Notes under the pieces: model-generated
Databases searched by the model: none
Told to the model about the DNA's origin: nothing
What the model saw: the letters and a program-made list of their open reading frames with translations, nothing else
Made by a program: the position numbers and the translations under genes
Origin: Chloroflexota bacterium
GTDB lineage: Bacteria > Chloroflexota > Dehalococcoidia > Lucifugimonadales > Lucifugimonadaceae
NCBI GenBank assembly: GCA_013204545.1
Contig: JABMNN010000081.1
Coordinates: 1 to 43,853, forward strand
Direction: 5' to 3'
Length of the DNA: 43,853 nucleotides
In this document: positions 26,379 through 35,640 of the stretch, one piece after another
How positions within the stretch are numbered: position 1 is the first letter of the stretch
How the letters are laid out: every line of letters starts with the position of its first letter

Positions 26379-27095
26379 TTATTCGTCTGTAGATTTGGGA
26401 TAGGTAGAACTGCCGACCAATTCACCGGTCGCTTGGTAAAGTGCGCGTTCAACAATGTTCATCGCTCGGTCGGCAACTCTTTCAACGTTGTGGGCAACCC
26501 ACATCAGATAAGTCGCACGTTCAGCATTGTCTGGGTCACTCTTCACAAGTTCCATTAAGTCGGCTTGGACCTTGGCGTACAGATCATCGACTTCATCATC
26601 GTCGTTTTCAAGATCGATGCTGGTTTTTCGAACAAAATCAGGCTTTCTACTGATGAAAGCTTCAAGCGATCGTTTGAGCATGCTGACGGCCATGTCGCCC
26701 ATGCGTGGAATGTCGATCAGCTCTTTTAGTGGAGGTTGGCTACCCATTGTGATGCTGATCTTGGCAATACCTTCCGCATAGTCACCTATTCGCTCGAGTT
26801 CGCCCGCAATTTGTAGTGATGCGATGATGCGACGTAGATCACCTGCCATTGGAGCTTGGCGCCGGATCAGTTCAATGCAGTATCGCTCGATCTCTATCTC
26901 GGTGTTGTCGATGTGGTCGTCTTCTCTGATGACCTTTTCCGACCGATCAATGTCACGATACTTTAAAGCGTTAAGCGCGTCGAATATGGCCTTTTCTACG
27001 AGGCCACTCATCAGGATGAGTTCGGCTTCGAGCCTACCGAGTTCTCGATCGAATTCTTGCCGACCTGTTGAAATGTTGCTGTTCTGTTCGCTCAT
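26379..27095 (-). CDS. phoU: Phosphate transport regulator PhoU
   Basis: 238 residues, usual length, with two copies of the PhoU three-helix repeat. The first has the motif EKVIREDDHIDNTEIEIER near residue 54, the second ENDDDEVDDLYAKVQADL near residue 165. These acidic E/DxxxD motifs bind metal. PhoU links the Pst transporter to the PhoR/PhoB signalling pair and restrains phosphate uptake. It follows pstB by 28 bases in the same direction. No phoR, phoB or other pst genes are in the window. Confidence 0.96.
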   Translation of the reverse strand: MSEQNSNISTGRQEFDRELGRLEAELILMSGLVEKAIFDALNALKYRDIDRSEKVIREDDHIDNTEIEIERYCIELIRRQAPMAGDLRRIIASLQIAGELERIGDYAEGIAKISITMGSQPPLKELIDIPRMGDMAVSMLKRSLEAFISRKPDFVRKTSIDLENDDDEVDDLYAKVQADLMELVKSDPDNAERATYLMWVAHNVERVADRAMNIVERALYQATGELVGSSTYPKSTDE

Positions 27096-27123
27096 GATCG
27101 CTATAGTCTACCTCTGCCGATTG

Positions 27124-27957
27124 TTATCCAATACGACCGGTTACGTATGCTTCAGTTCGTTCGTCTTTAGGGTTGCCAAATACTTGGTCGTTAGTGCCGT
27201 ATTCAATCATCCGACCAACTCGTTCTTCACCGGCCATCATGACTGCTGCGTAGTCGGAAATTCGAGTCGCCTGCTGCATGTTGTGGGTGACTATGATTAT
27301 GGTTACTTCTTTCGAAAGCTCTTGAATCAACCGCTCAATAGCCTGAGTCGAGATTGGGTCGAGCGCAGATGCCGGTTCGTCCATTAGAACGATCTCCGGA
27401 TTCACAGCGAGTGCTCTGGCTATGCAAATACGTTGTTGCTGACCGCCGGAAACACTCAAACCACTATCGTTGAGCCGATCTTTTACCTCGTCCCACACCG
27501 CTGCACGGCGTAATGAGGTTTCCACCACTTCGTCGAGATCATCGGTCATTCCGTTGATCCGAGGGCCAAATGCAACGTTTTCGTAGATGCTTTTTGGAAA
27601 CGGGTTTGGCCGTTGGAAGACCATTCCTATTCGAAAACGAATTTCAGTTGGGTCGACATCGGGAGCGTACATGTTCTGGCCTGCGAAATTGACCGTCCCT
27701 GTGACCGATGCCGTCGGAATGAGGTCATTCATGCGGTTGAAGCAGCGTAGCAACGTGCTTTTTCCACAGCCTGATGGACCGATGAGGGAGACGACGCTAT
27801 TCTTCGGGACTTGAAGCGACACGCCGCTAATGGCCGTTTGCGCGCCGTATGCAACTGTTAAGTTGTTCGATTCGAGCACAGGCTCGATGTCATCGAATGT
27901 CAGAATATTTTCGACTGATCCAGCCTGTGAAAGGAGATCGGTTTCAGGGAGGGCCAT
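27124..27957 (-). CDS. pstB: Phosphate ABC transporter ATP-binding protein PstB
   Basis: 277 residues with Walker [10 protein letters not shown], the PstB-typical [17 protein letters not shown], the signature [10 protein letters not shown], Walker [14 protein letters not shown] and the switch histidine in [11 protein letters not shown]. It energises high-affinity phosphate import through PstSCA at the inner membrane. GGAG lies six bases before the ATG. Oddly, pstS, pstC and pstA are not upstream; the next gene is an unrelated glycosidase, so the transporter core must be elsewhere or the cluster has been split. Confidence 0.97.
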   Translation of the reverse strand: MALPETDLLSQAGSVENILTFDDIEPVLESNNLTVAYGAQTAISGVSLQVPKNSVVSLIGPSGCGKSTLLRCFNRMNDLIPTASVTGTVNFAGQNMYAPDVDPTEIRFRIGMVFQRPNPFPKSIYENVAFGPRINGMTDDLDEVVETSLRRAAVWDEVKDRLNDSGLSVSGGQQQRICIARALAVNPEIVLMDEPASALDPISTQAIERLIQELSKEVTIIIVTHNMQQATRISDYAAVMMAGEERVGRMIEYGTNDQVFGNPKDERTEAYVTGRIG

Positions 27958-28081
27958 TGGTTACTCCACAAATGAGCCTTAATAGCAGTGTTCATCTTTC
28001 GATTTCAAATAGTAGTTGCGCAACGTTAACAGAATGAAAGAAATTTCGGGTGAGTTTGATATTGCCTAGTACGTCGTGGAA

Positions 28082-29389
28082 TTAACTAGTAGCCTCTCCA
28101 TGTGATCGAGCGTCAATTGTCACGGCAGCCGTCGCCCATCCAAATTTTGAACCTCGTATCCCGCGACCCGACTCAGGCGAGTAAAACTCGCGGAAGTCCG
28201 TGAAAGCCATTGCTTTTGAGCGTTCGGAAATGATATTTGCTACTTCCACGTATCCATTTGATCTGAATCCGCGAGCTAATAGCCAGTTCAGGTTCATGCA
28301 AACCGGACCTCTCCATATCATTGCTTCACTCTCTGCATCGTACGAACATTCTGATGCTGCAACACTCGGGATAGGAAATGACCGCTAGAAGTGCTCAGAG
28401 TTGGTCACGTATCGCTCCATGACACTGGCGACTCGGTCTTTTGGCGCATCTTGAAGAATAAGAGGGAATATCGCTCCAACGGATAGCGTTGTGTCTGGAA
28501 CTTGATCTGCGCCGTGAAGATACGTGTAGTGCCCGCGATCTGAATCCCAGCAACTCTCATTGAGAGCCGCAGTCGTTTTTGCGGATTCAGCGTGTGCGGT
28601 ACTTGCCGTCGAATCGTCACCGGCTGCTTGATGCAACCGAGCCAGTGAGTTCCACGCGTCCCCGTACACCGAATTCATGAACGGGTCGATGACCACGAAT
28701 CTGTTTCGTTTGAGCAGGGTTCGATAGTCGAAGTTATGACCCCTAACGATGTTGTACCAATCTAACTTTCGGTTCACCCAAAGAATTCCTGTGCGGCTCG
28801 GGTTCGAAATGCCAAGGGCCCGATCGAACGAAGGATTATTGTCGGTTCCAGCTTCGTAGGGTGAAACGATGCCGATCAATCCAGAACTATCCGCATCCCG
28901 TTCTCGACTGAGCCAGTCGTAGAACGCCCGAACTTTAGGCAAGTGCGTATAGAGAAGGCTGAAATCCCCAGATTGCAACCAGAGTTCTTCAAGTGCATGT
29001 GCAAGAACAGGGGGTTGAATCATTCCAGAGTGACGCCGTCGCCACTCCCCGAAACGGCTCTGACCATAGATGGCACTTATAAATGCACCGCGCCTACCCC
29101 AGTACGTTAAGTGTCCGATGAATCCATCGTCCTGCTGTGGAACGAGTAGCGAGTTGAGCTCAGCCAGAGCCATAGCTGGCTCAAGCCGTGCAAGTGCGAT
29201 GATGTGAAAGTAGGAATCCCAAAACCACTGCCAGTGATACCTACCGGGGGATGGGACTGAGTACTCATAGTCGAATTTATAGAAGGGGTCGTATCCGGTT
29301 CGTCGATTTTCGATCAATCTTGCCAGAGCCCTTTGCTCCAGGGTTCCTTCATCGTCCGGTTCTATTTTGGGGTGATCGTAGATGGTCAC
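28082..29389 (-). pseudogene. GH63-like (mannosylglycerate hydrolase-type) glycosidase, in-frame TAG
   Basis: 435 codons in one frame with a single TAG at 28385-28387. Before it: WQWFWDSYFHIIALARLEP, SPYEAGTDNNPSFDRAL and other blocks of an (alpha/alpha)6 glycosidase. After it: SFPIPSVA, WRGPVCMNLNWLLARG, REFYSPESGRGI and FGWATAAV, the normal end of the same domain. Relatives have Trp at the TAG position (F-W-x-x-x-PIPSV), so TGG to TAG explains it by one change. Otherwise clean, so recent decay or occasional readthrough. Likely role: cleaving a glucosyl/mannosyl compatible solute. Confidence 0.8.
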
Positions 29390-29483
29390 GAACCGAGTTT
29401 AGGCATTGGTGAGTTAGATGTCATGCCTATTCTCGCTGTCCGTTGCTAAACTTAACATTTACACCCCTAGAAATCCCCTCCCG

Positions 29484-30656
29484 ATGACCACTCCTTCGTC
29501 TATCTCTCCTGAACCTGCAGCTGAAGACACTCAAAAAGTCCGAGCTATGCTCCCATCGATCCTAGAACTCTCTCGCGATAGGCTCGTTTCTATGGTGATC
29601 GAATTGGGTGAAAAGAAATTCAGGGCTGACCAGTTGTGGCGTTCGATTTACCACGACGCAGCGGTGAGCTTCGATGACATATCGACTCTTAGCAAGCCTT
29701 TCAGGCAGTCGCTGAACGAAAATTACACCATGTCAGCGCTGAGTCAGGCTATGTTTCTCACATCGGCTGACAACTCAACCAGCAAGGCCTTGTATAAACT
29801 CCGTGATGGCGAGTTGATCGAAACTGTGTTGATGCGATATGAAACTGACGGGCATCGTAGAAATCGTAAAACTGCGTGTATATCAACCCAGGCTGGCTGT
29901 GCTCTAGGTTGTACATTCTGCGCGACGGGTCAGCAGGGTTTCCGTCGCAATCTCACCGTGGGCGAGATCGTTGCACAAGTAGTTGAGATGCAACGAATTG
30001 CGTATGCAGAAGATGAAACTCAAGTGAGTGAGGGTAAACGAACCAAAGGTGAGCTTCAGGGTGTGACGAACGTGGTGTTTATGGGAATGGGCGAACCACT
30101 AGCGAATTACAAGAATGTGATTGCTGCAATACGTGTGCTCAACGACGGTCAGGGGCTAAATATCGGGGCGAGGCACATTACCGTCTCCACGGTGGGGCTC
30201 ATTCCTCAAATATTAGAGTTGGCAAAGGAAGATTTACAGATCAATCTAGCGATTTCGCTCCATGCACCAGACAACGCCACACGTTCGCAGACGATGCCGA
30301 TAAACCAGCGTTATCCAGTCGAGGATCTTATTCGAGCCTGTCACAAATATGCTGACGCAACGAAACGTCGAATTTTCTTCGAATACGTGTTGCTCAAAGA
30401 GCAAAACGACTCGGTCGAGCAAGCCCAGAAATTAGGTCGTTTGCTCAACGGTTTACACTGTCATGTAAATCTGATTCCAGTGAATCCGACCAAAGAAGGG
30501 CCCTTTGAGCGCACAGATCTTTTAGCTGCGAAAAACTTCCAGGGTGGTCTAAAGCAGTACGGAATTCCGTCGACCATCCGAATGGAAAAAGGTATCGACA
30601 TTAACGCGGGCTGCGGTCAACTTCGTGAACGTGCCATCGATATTCTTGGTGCATAG
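29484..30656 (+). CDS. rlmN: Dual-specificity rRNA/tRNA adenine-C2 methyltransferase RlmN
   Basis: About 390 residues from ATG 29484; an ATG at 29418 would add 22 residues and has a fair GGTGAG. Radical-SAM motif CALGCTFCATG (C-x3-C-x2-C) with the typical GQQGFRRNLTVGEIVAQV after it, VVFMGMGEPLANY, and the C-terminal GIDINAGCGQLR with the methyl-carrying Cys. It methylates A2503 of 23S rRNA and A37 of some tRNAs. A free-standing gene, divergent from the glycosidase. Confidence 0.95.
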   Translation: MTTPSSISPEPAAEDTQKVRAMLPSILELSRDRLVSMVIELGEKKFRADQLWRSIYHDAAVSFDDISTLSKPFRQSLNENYTMSALSQAMFLTSADNSTSKALYKLRDGELIETVLMRYETDGHRRNRKTACISTQAGCALGCTFCATGQQGFRRNLTVGEIVAQVVEMQRIAYAEDETQVSEGKRTKGELQGVTNVVFMGMGEPLANYKNVIAAIRVLNDGQGLNIGARHITVSTVGLIPQILELAKEDLQINLAISLHAPDNATRSQTMPINQRYPVEDLIRACHKYADATKRRIFFEYVLLKEQNDSVEQAQKLGRLLNGLHCHVNLIPVNPTKEGPFERTDLLAAKNFQGGLKQYGIPSTIRMEKGIDINAGCGQLRERAIDILGA

Positions 30657-30770
30657 TCGGCATCTTCTTTTCCCTAACATTCCAATTTATCTGTAGAATC
30701 CGCCTCATTCGGTAAGTACGAACTTGCCCATTGCTCTTTAGTGCTTAGAAAAACGAAGTGGAGTATCCGT

Positions 30771-31904
30771 ATGGCTAATCGAGTTTGGCCCGAGGTATAC
30801 AAGAAACTTGGAGTGCCTCCTATTATCAATGCCCAGAGCTGGGTAACCGCTCTCGGCGGTTCGATCATGCGCCCCGAGGTTTTACAGGCGATGGACGATG
30901 CGGCGCGAGTGTTCGTCGACGTGAAACAGCTGAATCTCGCTGCCGGTGAAATCGTAGCCCGTATTTGTGGAGCAGAGCGAGGACTGGTAACCGCTGGGTG
31001 TTCAGCGGCGCAGGTTCTTATGGTCGCTGCTTGTATGACCGGAAAAAGTGAAAAAAACGCCGAGCAACTGCCCGACACAACTGGAATGAAAAATGAAGTC
31101 ATTCTGTTTAAAGGGCAACGAAATCGTTATGACAAAGCGTTTGTAACTGCCGGGGCTACACTAGTCGAATATGGTTCTGCTGACTCGGCAACTACAGCCG
31201 AACTTGAAGCTGAGATCAATGAGTACACTGCGTGTATCGCCTTCGTGGTGGCTGGTGCCATTCCGGCTGGCATTGGCCTCGAGGAGACGATTCGCGTTGC
31301 CCACGAGCATGGAATACCAGTCATCGTTGATGCCGCAGCAGAATTGCCACCACGATCAAATCTTTCCAAATTCCATAAGATGGGTGCCGACATGGTGGCG
31401 TTCAGCGGTGGTAAGGGGATCGCTGGGCCACAGTCGGCGGGCCTGCTAGCGGGTAAAGCAGATCTAATGGAAGCAGTCGTAATGAACTCGCTGAATCTCG
31501 ATTCAGCAGTAGCTGCAATTGGTAGACCTATGAAGGTTTCGAAAGAGAACATCGTGGGAATGGTTACGGCTCTCCAACTATTCACCGATTCTGATGAAGC
31601 TGCCGAGCGTGAAGGCTGGGTATCAAAATCTCAGTTCGTTGCTGAGCGGCTGACTGGCATCTCTGGGTTGCGGGTTGAGATCGAAGACGAAAGCTCTAAC
31701 CGACAGGGTACGATGCCAGTTCTGTACTTCGAAGATGACTACGACGGGCCTTCTGTTGCTGAAATCAAAAAGCAACTGGAGGGTGGCGATCCCGGAATCT
31801 TTGTAGGCGGTCGTGGTGATGAAATTAGTATCGTGATGGTCAATGTTCAAGACGGTGAGGAAATCATCATCACTGAGCGGTTGAATGAAATTCTTCGAAA
31901 CTGA
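30771..31904 (+). CDS. SelA-like PLP-dependent enzyme (aminotransferase class V fold)
   Basis: 377 residues from ATG 30771, preceded by GTGGAG at a good distance. The fold is that of the SelA/DgaE-type family: N-terminal PPIINAQSWVTALGGSIM, the cofactor-binding VTAGCSAAQ, the Asp in IPVIVDAAAELPP, and the PLP lysine in FSGGKGIAGPQSAG. True SelA needs selenocysteine genes, which are not seen, and this protein is shorter. A lyase or racemase acting on an amino-acid or sugar-acid substrate (D-glucosaminate-6-phosphate ammonia-lyase type) is more likely. Confidence 0.88.
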   Translation: MANRVWPEVYKKLGVPPIINAQSWVTALGGSIMRPEVLQAMDDAARVFVDVKQLNLAAGEIVARICGAERGLVTAGCSAAQVLMVAACMTGKSEKNAEQLPDTTGMKNEVILFKGQRNRYDKAFVTAGATLVEYGSADSATTAELEAEINEYTACIAFVVAGAIPAGIGLEETIRVAHEHGIPVIVDAAAELPPRSNLSKFHKMGADMVAFSGGKGIAGPQSAGLLAGKADLMEAVVMNSLNLDSAVAAIGRPMKVSKENIVGMVTALQLFTDSDEAAEREGWVSKSQFVAERLTGISGLRVEIEDESSNRQGTMPVLYFEDDYDGPSVAEIKKQLEGGDPGIFVGGRGDEISIVMVNVQDGEEIIITERLNEILRN

Positions 31905-32025
31905 TCGAACATTGACCTTAGTATGTAGTGTCCACTCATCTCCACTCGAACTTTATGCGTGAGGGGTTACCTGTAGACCCATGGTAATACTGGGTAACAG
32001 ACAATTTCCCTAGAGGTGATGCACG

Positions 32026-32094
32026 ATGATCCGCCTGGCGGTACTTTTCAGTGCCGTGCAGGCAATCGAAATACCACTCATGAACTCAACATGA
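32026..32094 (+). CDS. Tiny ORF (22 aa) in the archaellin leader
   Basis: MIRLAVLFSAVQAIEIPLMN-type hydrophobic peptide with a strong ribosome-binding site (AGAGGTGAT, five bases before the ATG), the best in this leader. Its TGA overlaps the next ATG (ATGA), so translation would pass on to the 38-residue ORF. Could be a leader peptide controlling downstream expression, or chance. Confidence 0.35.
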   Translation: MIRLAVLFSAVQAIEIPLMNST

Positions 32095-32207
32095 GCACTG
32101 TCATCCACACCGTACTTCGTCTTTGCCTATGGACAGTAGGTGCTGTTAGTTACCGCGAATGCCCGATACCAGTAGGTAGTTTCCACGATGTTCTCATGGG
32201 GTTCTAA
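32091..32207 (+). CDS. Tiny ORF (38 aa) in the archaellin leader
   Basis: Begins at the ATGA overlap with the 22-residue ORF and ends TAA. Half hydrophobic (TVLRLCLWTVGAVSY) with two Cys residues. It has no independent ribosome-binding site. It ends about 125 bases before the archaellin start. Supported only by the coupling and context. Confidence 0.3.
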   Translation: MSTVIHTVLRLCLWTVGAVSYRECPIPVGSFHDVLMGF

Positions 32208-32331
32208 CGACATAGTGGAACTTATCCGCCCGGCCAACACTCAAATAAAAACGAGTGGGCGATCCGAAAACTGCGAGGAAGTTCTCGCTGTGTTCGCATA
32301 GATCGAGCGGTATTAGTAAGGGGTAACGAAT

Positions 32332-33042
32332 ATGGTCCTGAAAGGATCCCGAGACCAAAAAGGTATCACGGGTCTTGAAACAGCGATCGTGCTTATTGCT
32401 TTCGTGGTCGTGGCTTCAGTGTTCGCATTCACGATTCTTTCCGCAGGTGTGTTCTCCTCAGAGGCGAATAAGCAAACAATCCATGCAGGATTAAAGGAGA
32501 CTAGGACGCGTCTGCGTCAAGCTGGCTCTGCTTTTGCCTTCTCTGGATACGTTGGTAGCACACAGGCTGTTCACAAAATCGTATTTATTGCACAGAACTC
32601 TCTCGCAGGTGAACCTGTCGATCTGACCGCTCCTTATACGGCAGATGATTCGGGTACAGATCCGGACATCATCCATGGTGCAAGCACGGCGACTATCGTC
32701 TCGTATGCCGATGAAAATCAGCGACTCAGTGACATACCGTGGTCTGCCGTGTTCATCGGCAACAACAGCGGTGATTTATTGTTGGAAGATGGCGAAAAAG
32801 CCGAAGTGACCGTCTGGTTAATGGATCGGATAACCGCTGTTTCTGTCACTGATCCGAATTCAATCGCCTATATGGACGCCAGTTCGGCGAACGGTGGAGG
32901 CGTCAACGGGTTAGCCATAACCGATTCGCTCGTAGTGAAAAGTACGAGATTTGTCATCGAGATGACTCCTCAACAGGGCTCGCCACTAACCGTTCAACGT
33001 GCTATCCCTCCCGGACTACGTGCGGTGATGAACCTAAACTAA
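32332..33042 (+). CDS. Archaellin (archaeal-type flagellin)
   Basis: 236 residues. The N-terminus carries a class III (type IV pilin-like) signal: basic residues, then KGITG at 10-14 and the hydrophobic helix LETAIVLIAFVVVASVFAF. The KGITGLETAIVLIAF block is the hallmark of archaellins, with peptidase cleavage expected after Gly11. The rest is a beta-rich outer domain (VTVWLMDRITAVSV) and a C-terminal block STRFVIEMTPQQGSPLTVQR, also archaellin-like. It would form the rotating filament of an archaellum. No motor genes (arlI, arlJ, arlCDEFGH) are in the window. Confidence 0.9.
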   Translation: MVLKGSRDQKGITGLETAIVLIAFVVVASVFAFTILSAGVFSSEANKQTIHAGLKETRTRLRQAGSAFAFSGYVGSTQAVHKIVFIAQNSLAGEPVDLTAPYTADDSGTDPDIIHGASTATIVSYADENQRLSDIPWSAVFIGNNSGDLLLEDGEKAEVTVWLMDRITAVSVTDPNSIAYMDASSANGGGVNGLAITDSLVVKSTRFVIEMTPQQGSPLTVQRAIPPGLRAVMNLN

Positions 33043-33190
33043 CTTCGTTCACCCATCACCATGTATTTGCAGTGCCCGTGTTCGTCCCGGCCGGACAACA
33101 TGGGGTGCAATGGCCAATGGCCCCCCCGTGAGCGTGAACGCTAAACCCCTCAGTATTTTCGCTGGCGGGGCGGGCTTGAAGTCCTACCAA

Positions 33191-33236
33191 AAAGAAATGG
33201 CACCCTCCAACCCGGCCGGAGGATGCCATTTCTTTT
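33191..33236. terminator. Strong bidirectional terminator after archaellin
   Basis: AAAGAAATGGCA pairs with TGCCATTTCTTT, then CCTCC with GGAGG after one mismatch (17 pairs, 9-base loop). Runs of T follow on the plus strand and runs of A precede, so it serves both archaellin and the convergent transaldolase gene. Confidence 0.85.
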
Positions 33237-33265
33237 ATTTGACTCTGGAGATACGGATTTCTTGG

Positions 33266-34033
33266 TCAGTGGGCTTGAACTGGAAGATCGTTTAGCAGGC
33301 CCGCTTCGTTCATCGAGTTCCACTGGTCTAAAAACGTCTTATTCCATTCGTCGGTCAGGTGGTGGTGCATCATGTCCCTGAAAACCGGCCAGAACACGAT
33401 GATGCCGTCTGCTCCATCACTTAAAGCCGCTTCTGCGGTTTCAACTGATCTCACCAGTGCAGCAGTGATAAATGGGCTATCTCCCCAACCATCGAACATC
33501 TCCCGGCAATCTCGGATCAGCTTAGTTGGGTCGCCACCGACATCCTTGAACGGCTCGCAAAATGGAAGTACATGCGTGACGCCGGCTTGGGCAACGGCTG
33601 CTGCCTGCGGAAGTGAGAATACCGTTGTGCAGAACGTTGGAATACCAGCCTTCTTCAGTTCGGAAAAGGCTCCCAGCGCGTATGTAGTCGCCGGGATTTT
33701 CAGGATGATCTGATCGGACATTTTAGTGAATACTTCACCTACGTCGAGCAGTTCCTGAGTCGAGTGTCCGTCGATTTCGATAACCAATGGTTTATCGGTG
33801 ATATCGAGGTAGCGGCGAGTGACTTCAGTGATTTGACCGTATTTTTTCACCATGTCATTGAGGACTACCGTGTTGGTCACAATTCCCGCCGCGCCGCGAT
33901 CCAACCACTCCGAAAGGTCTTCAGGATCGCCAGCCAGCCATATCGCCGGGCCAGTCCCGGTCATTCGTGCGTTTTCAGCCGTGCCGAATAACGGTTCGGT
34001 TAGCTTCGCTGATGTTCCGTTTTTAGTTGCCAC
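33266..34033 (-). CDS. Transaldolase-family protein
   Basis: 255 residues of TIM-barrel type with the Schiff-base lysine in DQIILKIPAT (Lys112), the family start GIVTNTVVLNDM, and TFCTTVFSLPQAAAVAQAGV. The length lies between FSA-type short transaldolases (~220) and classic TalB (~315). It moves a dihydroxyacetone unit between sugar phosphates, or acts as a fructose-6-phosphate aldolase. Divergent from larA; no other pentose-phosphate genes are nearby. Confidence 0.9.
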   Translation of the reverse strand: MATKNGTSAKLTEPLFGTAENARMTGTGPAIWLAGDPEDLSEWLDRGAAGIVTNTVVLNDMVKKYGQITEVTRRYLDITDKPLVIEIDGHSTQELLDVGEVFTKMSDQIILKIPATTYALGAFSELKKAGIPTFCTTVFSLPQAAAVAQAGVTHVLPFCEPFKDVGGDPTKLIRDCREMFDGWGDSPFITAALVRSVETAEAALSDGADGIIVFWPVFRDMMHHHLTDEWNKTFLDQWNSMNEAGLLNDLPVQAH

Positions 34034-34293
34034 AGTGTTACTCCAGACTCAGTTCTAAGATTGCGGAAGTGTATCGCTTGAAGCCACGCCTGTGTTCGAT
34101 GATCGTGTGTTGTTATGTGATGGGATAGAACTGCCAAGCTTGAAAAATGATCCTCCCATGAAGCCGTCCGAATTATCACGAAAGCATCCTGTCGATTGAC
34201 TACTCGGTCATGAAAGTATCGTGAGAGACTGGATTTTACTTGCGTAAACACTTTGCATTCGCGAATTTCGACCCGTGAGAGAATGAGCCGATC

Positions 34294-35583
34294 ATGAGCA
34301 CGATTGAATTCAATATTCCATACGGTAGTGAGCAAGTGCAAGCTGTCCTGCCAGCGGGGACGTTGCTGGGCACACTAGACGTTACCGATACTCCTGGGCT
34401 ATCGGATAGGAAGCAAGCGATCTTAGAAGCGATCCAAAATCCTATTGGCCTCGGCAAGAATATTTTTCAAATAGTCAGCCCTGGCGAAACTGTGGCAATC
34501 GTGGTTCCTGATTCTTTCCGCACAACCCGTATCGAACAGGTGCTTCCCGTGCTCATAGACGGCTTGATCGAAGCCGGAATTTCAGAGAGGGACATATCGT
34601 TTGTCTACGCCACCGGAACACATCGTGGTCCGACTCCTACCGAAGAGAAAAAAATCCTCGGGGGCGATATATACGAACGATTCAAAAATCAGACGTTTGC
34701 ACATGATCCGCGTGATGAATCGAAACTCGTGTACGTTGGAACCACCAGCCGTGGAACAAAAGTGCATCTCAACAAAAGAGTTCATGAAGCCGACAGAATA
34801 ATTGCCACGGGAGCAGTCGTACTGCACTACTTTGGTGGCTATGGAGGCGGTAGAAAATCGATCGTTCCGGGTGTGGCATCGATAACTTCGATCGCAAGCA
34901 ATCACTCAATGAATCTTCATCCGACAGAAGATGAGATTGATCCGGCAGTACGGATCGGCGGACTGGAAGGTAATCCGGTTGCTGAAGACATGCTCGAAGC
35001 CGCTCAACTAAGCCACGTTGATTACATCGTGAACACGGTGCTCAACCGGAACAGTGATATAGCGGCTGTTTTTGCTGGCGAGCTCGAAGCGGCGCATCTT
35101 GAAGCAACAAAGCTGGCATATGAGCAGTTCGCGACCGACATCACCGAGCAAGCAGACATCGTAATCGCAGCGTCTCCGTCAACCCAGAATTTTGTTCAAA
35201 CCCACAAGGCGTTGTTCAATGCTTATCAAGCGGTAAAACCCGACGGTCGAATTATTCTGTTAGCTCCCTGTCCAGAAGGGCTTGGAGGTGATCAGTTCGC
35301 CAAGTGGCTCAAACTCGGTAGCAGGGAAGCAATAATCGCCGGGCTCCGCAAAGAGAGTGAGATAAACGGGCAAACCGCTCTTTCGACCATTCAGAAGGCA
35401 CCTATCACCTATATGGTGACTGAAATGACAGACGATGAAGTGTTGATGATGCGCGGGCGGTCGACTGAATCGTTAGAAGATGCCATTGCCAAGGCGTTCA
35501 AGGATCTAGCTGGCGATGGTCGCCGCTCTCCGACTGTCTATCTCATGCCCTCAGCAGCCTACACAGTTCCGTTCTTGCGGTGA
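34294..35583 (+). CDS. larA: Nickel-pincer lactate racemase-family enzyme LarA
   Basis: 429 residues, usual length. The active-site set known from Lactobacillus LarA is complete and correctly spaced: His110 (ATGTHRGPTPTEE), His178 and the pincer-binding Lys188 in LHYFGGYGGGRKSIVPGVAS, and His204 16 residues later. LarA interconverts D- and L-lactate or a related 2-hydroxyacid with a nickel pincer nucleotide cofactor, made by LarB, LarC and LarE, none of which is in the window. It converges on the FAD/Fe-S oxidase gene, a plausible consumer of one isomer. Confidence 0.93.
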   Translation: MSTIEFNIPYGSEQVQAVLPAGTLLGTLDVTDTPGLSDRKQAILEAIQNPIGLGKNIFQIVSPGETVAIVVPDSFRTTRIEQVLPVLIDGLIEAGISERDISFVYATGTHRGPTPTEEKKILGGDIYERFKNQTFAHDPRDESKLVYVGTTSRGTKVHLNKRVHEADRIIATGAVVLHYFGGYGGGRKSIVPGVASITSIASNHSMNLHPTEDEIDPAVRIGGLEGNPVAEDMLEAAQLSHVDYIVNTVLNRNSDIAAVFAGELEAAHLEATKLAYEQFATDITEQADIVIAASPSTQNFVQTHKALFNAYQAVKPDGRIILLAPCPEGLGGDQFAKWLKLGSREAIIAGLRKESEINGQTALSTIQKAPITYMVTEMTDDEVLMMRGRSTESLEDAIAKAFKDLAGDGRRSPTVYLMPSAAYTVPFLR

Positions 35584-35640
35584 TTTATCCTACGAGCGAA
35601 GGCCTAAAGCCACAGTTTGACTGATGCCCTAAGCGGCCAC

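Larger units (their letters stand above)
31905..32331 (+). promoter_or_regulatory. Long leader of the archaellin gene
   Basis: 427 bases with no normal-sized gene. Holds a possible extended -10 (TGGTAATACT near 31982), two tiny overlapping ORFs (listed separately), and two short hairpins closer to the archaellin start (CACTC/GAGTG near 32240 and GCGAG/CTCGC near 32270). The archaellin ribosome-binding site AAGGGG precedes its ATG. The structure suggests post-transcriptional control; that is inference. Confidence 0.4.

Noticed and set aside
17243..29389. Genome-wide TAG reassignment or pyrrolysine coding
   Set aside because: At least a dozen intact genes here end in TAG at family-typical lengths (e.g. 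the genes ending at 10855, 12180 and 30656).
33043..33190. Structured RNA or riboswitch after archaellin
   Set aside because: The GC-rich segment has some pairing, but I could not match it to any known riboswitch core; only the terminator is convincing.
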